In this document: piece after piece, positions 26,095-33,997 of the stretch
Numbering within the stretch: the stretch's first letter is position 1
Layout of the letters: the number at the start of each line of letters is the position of its first letter
Assembly: GCF_021249345.1 (NCBI RefSeq)
Contig: NZ_CP089588.1
Coordinates: forward strand, 3,038,001-3,102,000
DNA: 64,000 nucleotides
Source of the DNA: Halobacterium wangiae
GTDB lineage: Archaea; Halobacteriota; Halobacteria; Halobacteriales; Halobacteriaceae
Direction: 5' to 3'
Notes under the pieces: model-generated
What the model saw: the letters and a program-made list of their open reading frames with translations, nothing else
Told to the model about the DNA's origin: nothing
Database searches by the model: none
Position numbers and translations under genes: made by a program

Positions 26095-26169
26095 GCTCGG
26101 TTGGTGTAGTCCGGCCAATCATGTTGGCCTTTCGAGCCGACGACCAGGGTTCAAATCCCTGACCGAGCA
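26095..26169 (+). tRNA. tRNA-Glu (anticodon TTC)
   Basis: A 75-base tRNA. Acceptor arms GCTCGGT and ACCGAGC pair fully with discriminator A. The anticodon stem TTGGC/GCCGA encloses the loop CTTTCGA, giving anticodon TTC (Glu). The T arm CAGGG-TTCAAAT-CCCTG is perfect. It has no intron and no encoded CCA. Its 3' end is the likely target of an integrase, since a near-copy of the last 25 bases lies 126 bases downstream. Confidence 0.93.
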
Positions 26170-26240
26170 CTACTCTGCTACCGAACCGCGTAGCGACTGC
26201 TGTGTCGCTACGCGTTCGTCGCGAGTGTACGTCGAGGGAA

Positions 26241-26253
26241 GGATTTGAACCCT
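26241..26253 (-). repeat. Inverted tRNA T-arm fragment
   Basis: On the minus strand this reads AGGGTTCAAATCC, identical to 13 bases of the tRNA-Glu T arm. The surrounding sequence does not fold into a tRNA. It looks like a remnant of a recombination event at the tRNA. Confidence 0.6.
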
Positions 26254-26298
26254 ACCAGTCGCGCACAACGAGCGTGGCGAGCGAGCACATCTGGTTCC

Positions 26299-26323
26299 GG
26301 TTCAGATCCCTGACCGAACACTA
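26299..26323 (+). repeat. Partial copy of the tRNA-Glu 3' end (att-like)
   Basis: Twenty-five bases matching 26148-26172 with two changes (CAAAT to CAGAT, GAGC to GAAC), including the T arm, the acceptor 3' strand and bases just beyond. A duplicated tRNA 3' end is the usual mark of an attachment site. No integrase lies near it. Confidence 0.7.
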
Positions 26324-26392
26324 CGCTATCTCTCAGACCTACCAGCCACGCCGACCGAACGTTTACCCCGGATGGCGCGCAATCCCGGACCC

Positions 26393-27217
26393 ATGCAGGA
26401 GTTCCCGCCGACGCCGCCCGTCGAGTCCGCGCCAGCCGCCCTCTTCGACGGCGGCCACCTCTGGCTCCAGGAGTGGGTAGACGGCGCCCCACTCCGGTTC
26501 CGACTGCTGGAGTCCGGACTGCTCCAGTTCGGGAGCAACGAGGCCGTGTTCGACTCGGAGGACGTCCCACTCGGCTACCGACACGCGACTCGACACGTCC
26601 GCGAACAGTTCGACCGGGACGTGCTCCGGGGTGCCCTCGACGACGTCGAGTCGGCGGTGTTCTTCGGCATCGCGACGCGCCGACAGGCAATCGACTACGA
26701 CTGGGCGCGCACGCCGGCGTTCCTGGGCCTGGACGTCTGGACGGCCGACGGCGACCGCCTGTTGCCGCCGGACGCGGTCGAAGCGCTCTACGACCGCCTC
26801 GGGTTGGCGCCGGTGAACGCGGTCCAGAAGGAGGTGCGGGCGACCGACTTCGACCCGACGGAGTACGCGCTCCCATCGTCGAACTGGTACGACGGACCCG
26901 CGGCGGGCGTCCTCGTGCGGAACAAGACCGGGGACCGTGCGAGGATATCCGGGCCGTCGCTCGACGAGTCGCCCGACCCGTTCGACGGGGACGCGGCGGA
27001 CGCCGCCGTGCAGTTCATCGCGGACGAGCGCATCGAGGCGACCGCCGAGCGGTTGCGACGCGACGGCCGGCGGGCCGACGTCGACGCGGTGGTCGAGCGA
27101 GTGGTGGAAGCGGTCGCTCGCGAGGAGTTCGCGCGGCTGTTCGACCCCGACGCGTCAGTCGACCCGGACGCGTTCCGGTCGGCGGTCGCGGAGCGCGCGA
27201 GTCGGGTGCTCGGGTGA
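26393..27217 (+). CDS. RNA ligase-like protein without catalytic lysine
   Basis: A 274-residue protein laid out like haloarchaeal RNA ligases of the nucleotidyltransferase superfamily. Motif I region LWLQEWVDGAPLRF (about residues 23-36), LQFGSN, then FFGIATRRQAIDYDW (motif III), FLGLDVW, and GVLVRNKTG (motif IV). In active ligases motif I has K-x-D-G; here the position is Trp (W28). The motif IV Glu also seems replaced by Ala (AAGVLV). It should not form the enzyme-AMP intermediate. The start at 26393 (MQEFPP) is preferred: a TTTACCCC box is 25-30 bases upstream. It sits beside the tRNA-Glu integration scar. Confidence 0.65.
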   Translation: MQEFPPTPPVESAPAALFDGGHLWLQEWVDGAPLRFRLLESGLLQFGSNEAVFDSEDVPLGYRHATRHVREQFDRDVLRGALDDVESAVFFGIATRRQAIDYDWARTPAFLGLDVWTADGDRLLPPDAVEALYDRLGLAPVNAVQKEVRATDFDPTEYALPSSNWYDGPAAGVLVRNKTGDRARISGPSLDESPDPFDGDAADAAVQFIADERIEATAERLRRDGRRADVDAVVERVVEAVAREEFARLFDPDASVDPDAFRSAVAERASRVLG

Positions 27218-27263
27218 AGCGTAATCCGAGGGCTGATACCCGCGCCGGGCGTAGGCCGCGGCG

Positions 27264-28970
27264 ATGAGCCGCCGGTTCCGCTGGACGCGACCGCTCCCGG
27301 ACGGCGACACCGTGACGATCACGCGCGTTGTCGGCGACCACGAGGAAGACGCGGACGGTCGACAGCGACGTTACACGCTGACGTTCCCGGCCGGGAGCGA
27401 CGCGTCCGTCGAACCCACCGCAGGAGTCCGAACCGCCGTGGAGGACGGGACTCACTGGGTGACCGTCGGCGACGGCGCGGGCCTCCCGCGCGTCAGACTC
27501 CGGGTCGGTGCCGCCACGACCGGCGTTCGACTGCCGGGACCCACGTTCGACGAGCGCTGTACGGACGCCGTCGGCGGCGACCGGGCGGCGGCCCGCGACC
27601 TGCTCGACGCCGTCGCGGGGCCGGTCGCGCTGGCGTTCGCGTGCGGCGAGTTGCTCGACCCCGGACCGCTCACAGACCTCCTCGACACGGTGACGGCGGC
27701 GAATGGGACCGCCTCCGACGACGTCCACGCCGCTCGCTACGACCTCCTCCGGACGGCGGTCACGACGCCCGCGGGACCGACTGTCGACAGTCGCGAGGGC
27801 TTCGAGACGCTCGCCGAGGGGCTGGACGCGGCCGAGGCCATCGGGGACGTGGATTCGGTGGACGCACTCGCCGACGCGACGTTCGTCGCCTGCGACTCCC
27901 CGGGGGAGGCCCGCACGCTGCTCAACTCGCTCGGCTACGACCTGCGGGACCTGGAGTCGACGGACGACGGCCGGTTCCTCTCGTACTACCTCGCGCACGT
28001 CGCGGCGACCGCCGGCGTCAGTGCTGCGAAACACGACGCCGCGAACCGGTCGACCGAACTGTCCAGCGACGAGGCGACGACGCGGGCCGAGAACGCCGAC
28101 TACTGGGAGCGCGGCGCGGCGTGGCGGGACGCGGTCGTGCCGGCCGCCGACCGCTCGTTCGAGGAGTTCGCGTACGTGCTGGCCAACGCGCTCTACTGGA
28201 CCGGCGAGACCGGGCGCGGCGACTCCCGGGCCGACGAACTCTGTTTCGCCGGCGCCGCCGCTGCTGCGCGGACCATCGACCTCGAGTGGGTCGTCGGTCA
28301 CGCGCGCTTCGAGCAGGCGCGGGCGGTCGGCCACCGCCACCGGAGCAAACGGAACCACGCGCTCGCGCTGACCGCGTTCAAGCGTGCCCGGCACGTCGCC
28401 GGCGAGTACTCGTTCCTCGACCCCTGGGAGCCGACGTACAGCCACGCCGTCGTCGCGTCGAACCGCCACTCGACGGCGGGCGACCACGGGGCCGCAGTCG
28501 AGGCGCTCGAGGACGGGCGTGAGGCTCTCGAAGCCCAGGACATCCCCGCGGGGCGCCGCGAGGAGATGGTCGCCCACCTCGACGCACAGCGCCACGAGCG
28601 CAGCGCCATCCTCGCCGACGACCCTGAATCGAAGGTCGCGCACCTCGAATCGGCCGTCGAGCGCTACGAGACGGTGGCGTTCGACCGCTCGCTCGAGCGC
28701 GTCCGGCAGAAACTGAACGAGGCGCGCGACGCGGCAGACGAGGCGGTCGAGCAGGACGCCGACTCCGGGCGCGAGTTGCTGGCCGGCGTCCCCCGGCGGA
28801 CGCTGCGTGCGGACCGGCGGACCGGACCGACGCTCGCGGACATCCCGACGCTCCACGACTTCCTCACGGAACCCGACCCGGACGCCGTTGGGAGCGCGGA
28901 CCCCGGGGTCCTACCGGACGAGCGCGAAGGCGGAGACGAGTTCGGGAATCCTGGACCGCTGGGCTACTGA
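27264..28970 (+). CDS. Large helical protein of unknown function
   Basis: A 568-residue acidic cytosolic protein. The first 90 residues look beta-rich. The middle and C-terminal parts are rich in Ala-containing helices of TPR-like length (for example FEEFAYVLANALYW, ARTIDLEWVVGHARFEQAR, HLESAVERYETVAFDRSLERVRQKL). The end is acidic and Gly/Pro-rich. No signal, membrane segment or catalytic motif is seen. It follows the RNA ligase-like gene by 46 bases and is probably co-transcribed; it may be a scaffold or binding partner. I do not recognise the family. Confidence 0.7.
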   Translation: MSRRFRWTRPLPDGDTVTITRVVGDHEEDADGRQRRYTLTFPAGSDASVEPTAGVRTAVEDGTHWVTVGDGAGLPRVRLRVGAATTGVRLPGPTFDERCTDAVGGDRAAARDLLDAVAGPVALAFACGELLDPGPLTDLLDTVTAANGTASDDVHAARYDLLRTAVTTPAGPTVDSREGFETLAEGLDAAEAIGDVDSVDALADATFVACDSPGEARTLLNSLGYDLRDLESTDDGRFLSYYLAHVAATAGVSAAKHDAANRSTELSSDEATTRAENADYWERGAAWRDAVVPAADRSFEEFAYVLANALYWTGETGRGDSRADELCFAGAAAAARTIDLEWVVGHARFEQARAVGHRHRSKRNHALALTAFKRARHVAGEYSFLDPWEPTYSHAVVASNRHSTAGDHGAAVEALEDGREALEAQDIPAGRREEMVAHLDAQRHERSAILADDPESKVAHLESAVERYETVAFDRSLERVRQKLNEARDAADEAVEQDADSGRELLAGVPRRTLRADRRTGPTLADIPTLHDFLTEPDPDAVGSADPGVLPDEREGGDEFGNPGPLGY

Positions 28971-28989
28971 CCCGGCGGACGGTCGCGAG

Positions 28990-29385
28990 CTACGATTCGT
29001 GCGGGACGGAGAGGACGACTGCCTCCCCGGAGATGACCGGTTCGTCCGTCTCGGCGGTGGTCTCGACGCGCAGTCGGTCGCCGCCGAGTTCCTCGACGAC
29101 TTCGACGCGCGCCGTGACCGTGTCCCCCGGGTAGACGGGGTTCTCGAAGCGGAGGTCCTGGGAGAGGTAGACGATGTCTCCCGGGAGGTCCGCGAGCGCC
29201 GCGCTGACCGGGCCGGCGGAGAGCATCCCGTGGGCGATGCAACCGCCGAACATCGTCTCGCTGGCGTACTCCTCGTCGGCGTGGATGGGGTTGTCGTCGC
29301 CGGAGAGGTCGGCGTACGCTTCGATGGTCGCCTCGGTGACGGTGATGGAGGCGTCGGCGGTGTCGCCGACGGACGCGACTGGCAT
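28990..29385 (-). CDS. MaoC-like hot-dog dehydratase
   Basis: A 131-residue MaoC/PhaJ-type hydratase, which adds water to enoyl-CoA to give (R)-3-hydroxyacyl-CoA. The catalytic Asp/His motif is GDDNPIHADEEYA near residue 30 and the substrate loop is FGGCIAHGML near 45. A single hot-dog domain. The ATG at 29383-29385 is preferred; longer starts cross the palindromic promoter element. It is divergent from the alpha/beta hydrolase-ligase operon across an 87-base region with a strong 32-base palindrome. Confidence 0.87.
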   Translation of the reverse strand: MPVASVGDTADASITVTEATIEAYADLSGDDNPIHADEEYASETMFGGCIAHGMLSAGPVSAALADLPGDIVYLSQDLRFENPVYPGDTVTARVEVVEELGGDRLRVETTAETDEPVISGEAVVLSVPHES

Positions 29386-29411
29386 ACCGGAGCGTCCCGC
29401 GCGTCCGCCCA

Positions 29412-29443
29412 AAACCCCGTGGTTAACATGTGAAACACGGGGT
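29412..29443. promoter_or_regulatory. 32-base palindromic operator
   Basis: Outer arms AACCCCGTG (29412-29420) and CACGGGGTT (29435-29443) are perfect inverted repeats. They flank GTTAACATGTGAAA, whose core TTnACATGTnAA is itself palindromic. It lies between the divergent MaoC gene and the hydrolase/ligase operon. The 13-base core GTTAACATGTGAA recurs exactly, inverted, at 32587-32599. Confidence 0.75.
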
Positions 29444-29472
29444 TGAAGGCGGGGGTCGTGTATCACTCACGT

Positions 29473-30270
29473 ATGGAGACGGTTTCCCGCGACGGCGTCA
29501 CGCTGGCCTACGAGCGAGCGGGGCCGGCGGACGCGGAGACGGTCGTCCTCGTGGAGGGACTGGGGTACGGCCGCTGGATGTGGCACTGGCAGCGAGACGC
29601 TCTCGAAGCCGACTACGACGTCGTCGTCCCGGACAACCGCGGGACGGGGGACTCCGACGCACCGGACGGACCGTACAGCGTCGCCGAGATGGCGGCGGAC
29701 CTCGACGCGGTGCTCGCGGACGCCGACGTCGACGAGGCCCACGTCGTCGGCGCGAGCATGGGTGGGATGATCGCCCAGCAGTACGCGCTGGACTTCGACC
29801 GCGCCGAGTCGCTGACGCTGCTGTGTACGTCACCGGGTGGCGAGATTGCAGCGCCGACGCCGCCGGAGACCCAGCAGCGGATGTTCGAGGTGCCCGAGGG
29901 CCTCGACGAACGCGAGGAGATCCGCTACAAGATGGAGCCGGCGGCGACGGACCGGCTCCTCGGCGACGACGACCTGATGGACCAGATCGTCGACTGGCGC
30001 CTCGAGTCGGACGCGCCACAGCACGCTCGCGGGGCACAGGGCGCCGCCGTCGCGGCCTTCGACGCGAGCGACCGCCTCGACGAGATTGACGTCCCGACGC
30101 TCGTGATGCACGGGACCGCAGACCGCGTGCTGCCCGCCGAGAACTCCCGGGTCCTCGACGAGCACCTCCCGGACAGCGACCTGGAACTCGTCGAGGGCGG
30201 CCCGCACCTGTTCTTCGTCGAGGACGCGGCGCGCGTGAACGACTCCCTGCTGTCCTTCCTCGATGGCTGA
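29473..30270 (+). CDS. Alpha/beta hydrolase
   Basis: A 265-residue alpha/beta-fold hydrolase. The nucleophile Ser is in GASMGGM near residue 98, the acid in HGTADRVLP near 217 and the catalytic His in EGGPHLFF near 245; the oxyanion region is EGLGYGRWMW near 28. It most resembles esterases and thioesterase-like enzymes, substrate unknown. The ATG at 29473 is preferred over one 30 bases upstream. It is the first gene of an operon with the acyl-CoA synthetase, whose start overlaps it by 8 bases. Confidence 0.85.
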   Translation: METVSRDGVTLAYERAGPADAETVVLVEGLGYGRWMWHWQRDALEADYDVVVPDNRGTGDSDAPDGPYSVAEMAADLDAVLADADVDEAHVVGASMGGMIAQQYALDFDRAESLTLLCTSPGGEIAAPTPPETQQRMFEVPEGLDEREEIRYKMEPAATDRLLGDDDLMDQIVDWRLESDAPQHARGAQGAAVAAFDASDRLDEIDVPTLVMHGTADRVLPAENSRVLDEHLPDSDLELVEGGPHLFFVEDAARVNDSLLSFLDG

Positions 30271-31822
30271 GACGGGCGACTGGGTGGGCGACTGGAGTGC
30301 CCGCCGCGCGACGCTCTCGCCGGACGCCGACGCGCTCACGGACGCGACGACGGGCGAGACCTGGACGTACGCCGACCTCGACGCTCGCGCGAACCGGACG
30401 GCACGGCTGCTCGACGAGTTCGACGTCGCGGACGGCGAGCGGGTCGCCGTCGTCTCGCGGAACCGCCCCGAACTCGTCGACCTGCTGTTCGCGTGCGGGA
30501 AGACCGGCGGCGTAATCGCACCGCTGTCCCACAGACTCGCACCGCCGGAACTCGCCGAACTCCTCGACTCCGTAGACCCCGAACTCGTCGTCGTCGAGGA
30601 GCCGTTCGAGAATGATATGTCTGACGCGCTGCCCGACGAGGTGGACGCACTCTCGCTGCCGACCGGCGGCGAGCACGCGTGGCAGGCGTTCGACGACGCG
30701 CTCCCCGCAGACGACTCGCCGGTCGAGACGGCCACGCTCTCGACGGAGGACCCGTTCATGTTCCTCCACACCGGCGGCTCCACGGGGACGCCGAAGGAGA
30801 CGGTGTTGACCCACGGGTCGGTGACGTGGAACGCGACGAACACGGTGACTGCGTGGGGACTCAGGCCGGGCGACGCGACGCCGATGGTGTTCCCGATGTT
30901 CCACACTGGCGGCTGGCACGTGCTCACGCTGCCGCTGTTCCACGTCGGCGGCCACGTCGTCATCGCGCGGGACTTCGACCCGGGCGAAGTGCTCGGGTAC
31001 GTCGAGTCCTACGACGCCAGCGTGCTGGTGGCCGTCCCCGCCGTCCTGCGGATGATGACCGAGCACGACGACTGGGCGGACACCGACCTCTCGTCGCTGC
31101 GGTTCGCGAAGAGTGGCGGCGGACCGTGCCGGCAGTCGGTCATGGAGACGTGGTGGGACCGCGGCGTCGACCTCTCGCAGGGGTACGGCCTCACGGAGTG
31201 CGGTCCGAACAACTTCGCGATGCCCGAGAGCTGGCCACGCGAGAAGGCCGACAGCGTCGGCGTCCCGGCGATGCACGTCGACGCACGCGTCGTCGACGAC
31301 GACCGGGAACCCGTCGAGCGGGGCGAGGTCGGCGAACTCGAACTCCGCGGCCCCCACGCCGCCGCGGGCTACTGGCGCGCGCCCGAGGAGAGCGCGGCCA
31401 CGTTCGACGTGCCCGCGGTCGAGGACCCGACGAACGTCCCCGAGACCAGCGGCTGGGTGTCGACAGGTGACCTGGCGCGCCAGGACGACGCGGGCTACTA
31501 CTACGTCGAGGGACGCAAGAAGAACATGTTCGTCAGCGGCGGGGAGAACGTCTACCCGCCGGAGGTCGAGGACGCGCTGGCCGACCACCCGGGAATCGAC
31601 GAGGTCGTGGTCGTCGGCGTGGCGGACGAGACGTGGGGGACGGTCGGCAAGGCCGTCGTGCAGGGCGATGAGTCCCTGACGCTGGCGGACCTCGACTCGT
31701 TCCTCGACGGTCGCCTCGCGCGCTTCAAACACCCACACCACCTGGCGTTCGTCGACGAGATGCCGACGAGCGGTCCGTCGAAGATCGACCGCGACGCCGT
31801 CGAAGAACGGTTCGGTGACTGA
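30263..31822 (+). CDS. AMP-forming acyl-CoA synthetase
   Basis: A 519-residue ANL-superfamily ligase that activates an acid to its CoA thioester through an acyl-AMP. Motifs are HTGGSTGTPKETVLTH (P-loop, about residues 168-183), GYGLTECGPNN (A5), STGDLARQDDAGYYYVEGRKK (A7/A8), and the C-terminal catalytic Lys region PTSGPSKIDRD. Its start overlaps the hydrolase gene by 8 bases. The carboxylate substrate is not clear: FAD-type and aromatic ligases share these motifs. With MaoC, hydrolase and the beta-oxidation enzyme nearby, it probably feeds acids into acyl-CoA degradation. Confidence 0.9.
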   Translation: MAETGDWVGDWSARRATLSPDADALTDATTGETWTYADLDARANRTARLLDEFDVADGERVAVVSRNRPELVDLLFACGKTGGVIAPLSHRLAPPELAELLDSVDPELVVVEEPFENDMSDALPDEVDALSLPTGGEHAWQAFDDALPADDSPVETATLSTEDPFMFLHTGGSTGTPKETVLTHGSVTWNATNTVTAWGLRPGDATPMVFPMFHTGGWHVLTLPLFHVGGHVVIARDFDPGEVLGYVESYDASVLVAVPAVLRMMTEHDDWADTDLSSLRFAKSGGGPCRQSVMETWWDRGVDLSQGYGLTECGPNNFAMPESWPREKADSVGVPAMHVDARVVDDDREPVERGEVGELELRGPHAAAGYWRAPEESAATFDVPAVEDPTNVPETSGWVSTGDLARQDDAGYYYVEGRKKNMFVSGGENVYPPEVEDALADHPGIDEVVVVGVADETWGTVGKAVVQGDESLTLADLDSFLDGRLARFKHPHHLAFVDEMPTSGPSKIDRDAVEERFGD

Positions 31823-31828
31823 ACAGAG

Positions 31829-31838
31829 AAAACGTTTT
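31829..31838. promoter_or_regulatory. AAAACGTTTT palindrome
   Basis: A perfect 10-base palindrome just after the ligase stop and 37 bases before the regulator ATG. It could be the core promoter or an autoregulatory site of the HTH_10 gene. The distance is slightly longer than usual for a TATA box. Confidence 0.4.
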
Positions 31839-31874
31839 GAACGTGCTTTGCAACTGTCTGGTTAGTAGCGAACA

Positions 31875-32570
31875 ATGATCAACGTTAGCATGGAGATGGA
31901 GCAGTACGACTGCCCGTTCGTCCATGCCAGCGACGGCCACGAGGTGGCGTTCTCGTCGGTCCACTGCGACACCGGCCCGGACCGAACGGAGGTCCGGATG
32001 GTCGCGGAGGCCACCGACAGGACGACCCTCGAGTCCGGGCTCTCGACGGTCCGGTCCCACGATGCCGTCGCCGAGTACGAGCTGTTCTCGAAGGTGGACA
32101 ACGTCGCGAAGTTCCGGACCGTCGTCGGCCCGACGGCGGCGATGGGCATCGTCCACGACCACGACGGCTACATCACCGGCCCGTTCTACGCGGAGGCGGG
32201 GACCGAGACGTGGCACGTGGGCTTCGACGAGCCGGACCGCGTGGACGGCGCGCTCGCCGCGCTCGAACGCGACCACGAGTTCGACGTGGTGGGCCGCGAC
32301 GACACGGACGAGGCGGAACTCCACCAGCTCGTTCAGAACGCGGGTGCGGCGATGACGCTCATCGAGGGCTGCCGGGACCTCTCGGACGTCGAGCGCCAGA
32401 CACTGGAGGCCGCCGTCACCGACGGCTACTACGAGAACCCCCGGGACGCCACGCTGGGGACGCTCGCGGACCGCTTCGACGTCTCGAAGCCCGCCGTCTC
32501 GAAGAACTTGCGGCGCGGCGAGCAGAAGATGATCCAGCGCGTCATCGAGGCCATCGAGAACATCGAGTGA
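31875..32570 (+). CDS. HTH_10 (Bat-type) transcriptional regulator
   Basis: A 231-residue regulator with an N-terminal sensor-like domain (about residues 1-160) and a C-terminal HTH_10 domain: LSDVERQTLEAAVTDGYYENPRDATLGTLADRFDVSKPAVSKNL. It follows the hydrolase/ligase operon and precedes the ABC importer operon. It is therefore a good candidate to control one or both, perhaps through the TTnACATGTnAA elements at 29.4 and 32.6 kb. That link is inference from position. Confidence 0.88.
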   Translation: MINVSMEMEQYDCPFVHASDGHEVAFSSVHCDTGPDRTEVRMVAEATDRTTLESGLSTVRSHDAVAEYELFSKVDNVAKFRTVVGPTAAMGIVHDHDGYITGPFYAEAGTETWHVGFDEPDRVDGALAALERDHEFDVVGRDDTDEAELHQLVQNAGAAMTLIEGCRDLSDVERQTLEAAVTDGYYENPRDATLGTLADRFDVSKPAVSKNLRRGEQKMIQRVIEAIENIE

Positions 32571-32586
32571 ACGCCTGGGCAGGTCG

Positions 32587-32599
32587 TTCACATGTTAAC
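32587..32599. promoter_or_regulatory. TTCACATGTTAAC operator-like element
   Basis: Exact reverse complement of GTTAACATGTGAA at 29421-29433. It sits just upstream of a TATA-like GTATTTGC (about 32604) and 40 bases before the ABC-transporter start, a position typical of an activator or of a repressor next to the BRE/TATA region. Confidence 0.65.
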
Positions 32600-32638
32600 C
32601 CGGCCGTATTTGCACGAAGCGTAACAGGGTAGTAGCGT

Positions 32639-33997
32639 ATGACGGGGAATGGCACGTCACGTCGAACCGTACTGAAGACGCTCGGCGCCACGGGCGCCGC
32701 AGGAATCGCCGGTCTCGCGGGCTGTGCAGGGCTGGGCGGGTCGGAAAATCCAGACAACATGAAAATAGGTGTGATGCAGCCGCTGTCGGGGGACATCGCG
32801 TACTACGGACAACAGTCGCTGTGGGGCTTCCTCTCGGGGCTCGCCTACAAGGGCGACACCGACCCCATCGCCGACCCCGCGACTGGCACCCACGAGATGG
32901 AGGTCGACGGGACGACCTACGAACTCGTCGTCCGTGACACGAAGTTCGCAGCCGACGAGGCGCAGTCCATCGCGAACAACCTGGTCAGCGACGAGGAGGT
33001 CGACATGCTGTTCGGGTGTGCGTCCTCCGGCGCCGCGCGCCGCGTCGTCAACAACGTGCTGTCCGCCACCGACGTCCCGTACATGGCGGGGCCGGCGGCG
33101 GCAGCCGACCTCACGTCGGACTCGGAGACGTGTTCGGACCAGCTGTTCCGCGCGAGCGAGAACACCGCGATGGACGCGCGCAGCGGCGGGAAGTACGTCG
33201 CCGAGACGTCCGACGTGAGTAGCGTCTACCTGTTCGGGGCGGACTACTCGTTCGGGCGCGCAGTCGTGAACAACTACAAGCGCGTCCTCCAGGACGCCGG
33301 CGTCGAGATCGTCGGCGAGCGCTTCGTCCAGCGCGGCCACTCCGAGTGGGAGGGACTCCTCCAGCAGGCCGAGGAGGCGGGCGCTGAGGGCGTCGTCGGC
33401 GGGTTCACCGTCGCGACGCTCCCCGCGATGTTCTCGCAGTTCCTCCAGGGAGAGTACTCCTACCGCCTGTTCGGTGGGTTCGCGACGCAGATCGCGACGA
33501 ACGTCCTCGGGCAGACCCTGCAGGGCGTCGTCGGCGAACCGCTCACGGCGGAGAAACTCGACGGCGTCAAGGCCGGCCCGTTCACGACGCGCTACCACTG
33601 GAACCAGTACGACAACGAGATCAACAGCTCGTTCGTCGACACGTACACGAACGCCTACGGCACGGTCCCCGACCTCTTCAGTTCGGGGACGTTCACGGCG
33701 GCCTCGGCCATCGTGCAGGCCGTCAACGACTCCGGTTCGACGGCCGCCGAGGACATCCAGGACAGCCTCACCGGCATGACCGTGACGGACACGCCGAAGG
33801 GCGAGGGCGGTTACACGTTCCAGGAGTACAACAACCAGGCTCGCTCCGAGATGACCGTCGCGGACGTCGTCCCCACCAGCGACGAGTGGGCCGACAGCTG
33901 GGGTGCACCCATCATGCCGAGCGAGCCGCTCTCCCGGGTCTCCGCAGACGAGACGACGATCCCGGAGGACAGCGACCAGATGAACTGCTCGCTGTAG
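32639..33997 (+). CDS. ABC substrate-binding lipoprotein, Liv/amide type
   Basis: A 452-residue periplasmic-binding-type protein anchored outside the membrane. The signal has twin Arg (SRRTVLKTLG) and a lipobox LAGC at about residues 26-29. Mature part: KIGVMQPLSGDIAYYGQQSLWG, the Peripla_BP_6 (leucine-binding) start. The long domain ends with a loop rich in acidic residues. The family binds branched-chain amino acids, amides, urea or carboxylates; the acyl-CoA genes upstream make an acid or amide ligand plausible. First gene of a five-gene importer operon with overlapping starts. Confidence 0.9.
   Translation: MTGNGTSRRTVLKTLGATGAAGIAGLAGCAGLGGSENPDNMKIGVMQPLSGDIAYYGQQSLWGFLSGLAYKGDTDPIADPATGTHEMEVDGTTYELVVRDTKFAADEAQSIANNLVSDEEVDMLFGCASSGAARRVVNNVLSATDVPYMAGPAAAADLTSDSETCSDQLFRASENTAMDARSGGKYVAETSDVSSVYLFGADYSFGRAVVNNYKRVLQDAGVEIVGERFVQRGHSEWEGLLQQAEEAGAEGVVGGFTVATLPAMFSQFLQGEYSYRLFGGFATQIATNVLGQTLQGVVGEPLTAEKLDGVKAGPFTTRYHWNQYDNEINSSFVDTYTNAYGTVPDLFSSGTFTAASAIVQAVNDSGSTAAEDIQDSLTGMTVTDTPKGEGGYTFQEYNNQARSEMTVADVVPTSDEWADSWGAPIMPSEPLSRVSADETTIPEDSDQMNCSL

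Noticed and set aside
26228-26330. Second tRNA gene
   Set aside because: Only T-arm and acceptor fragments are present, one of them inverted. No D arm or anticodon arm can be folded.
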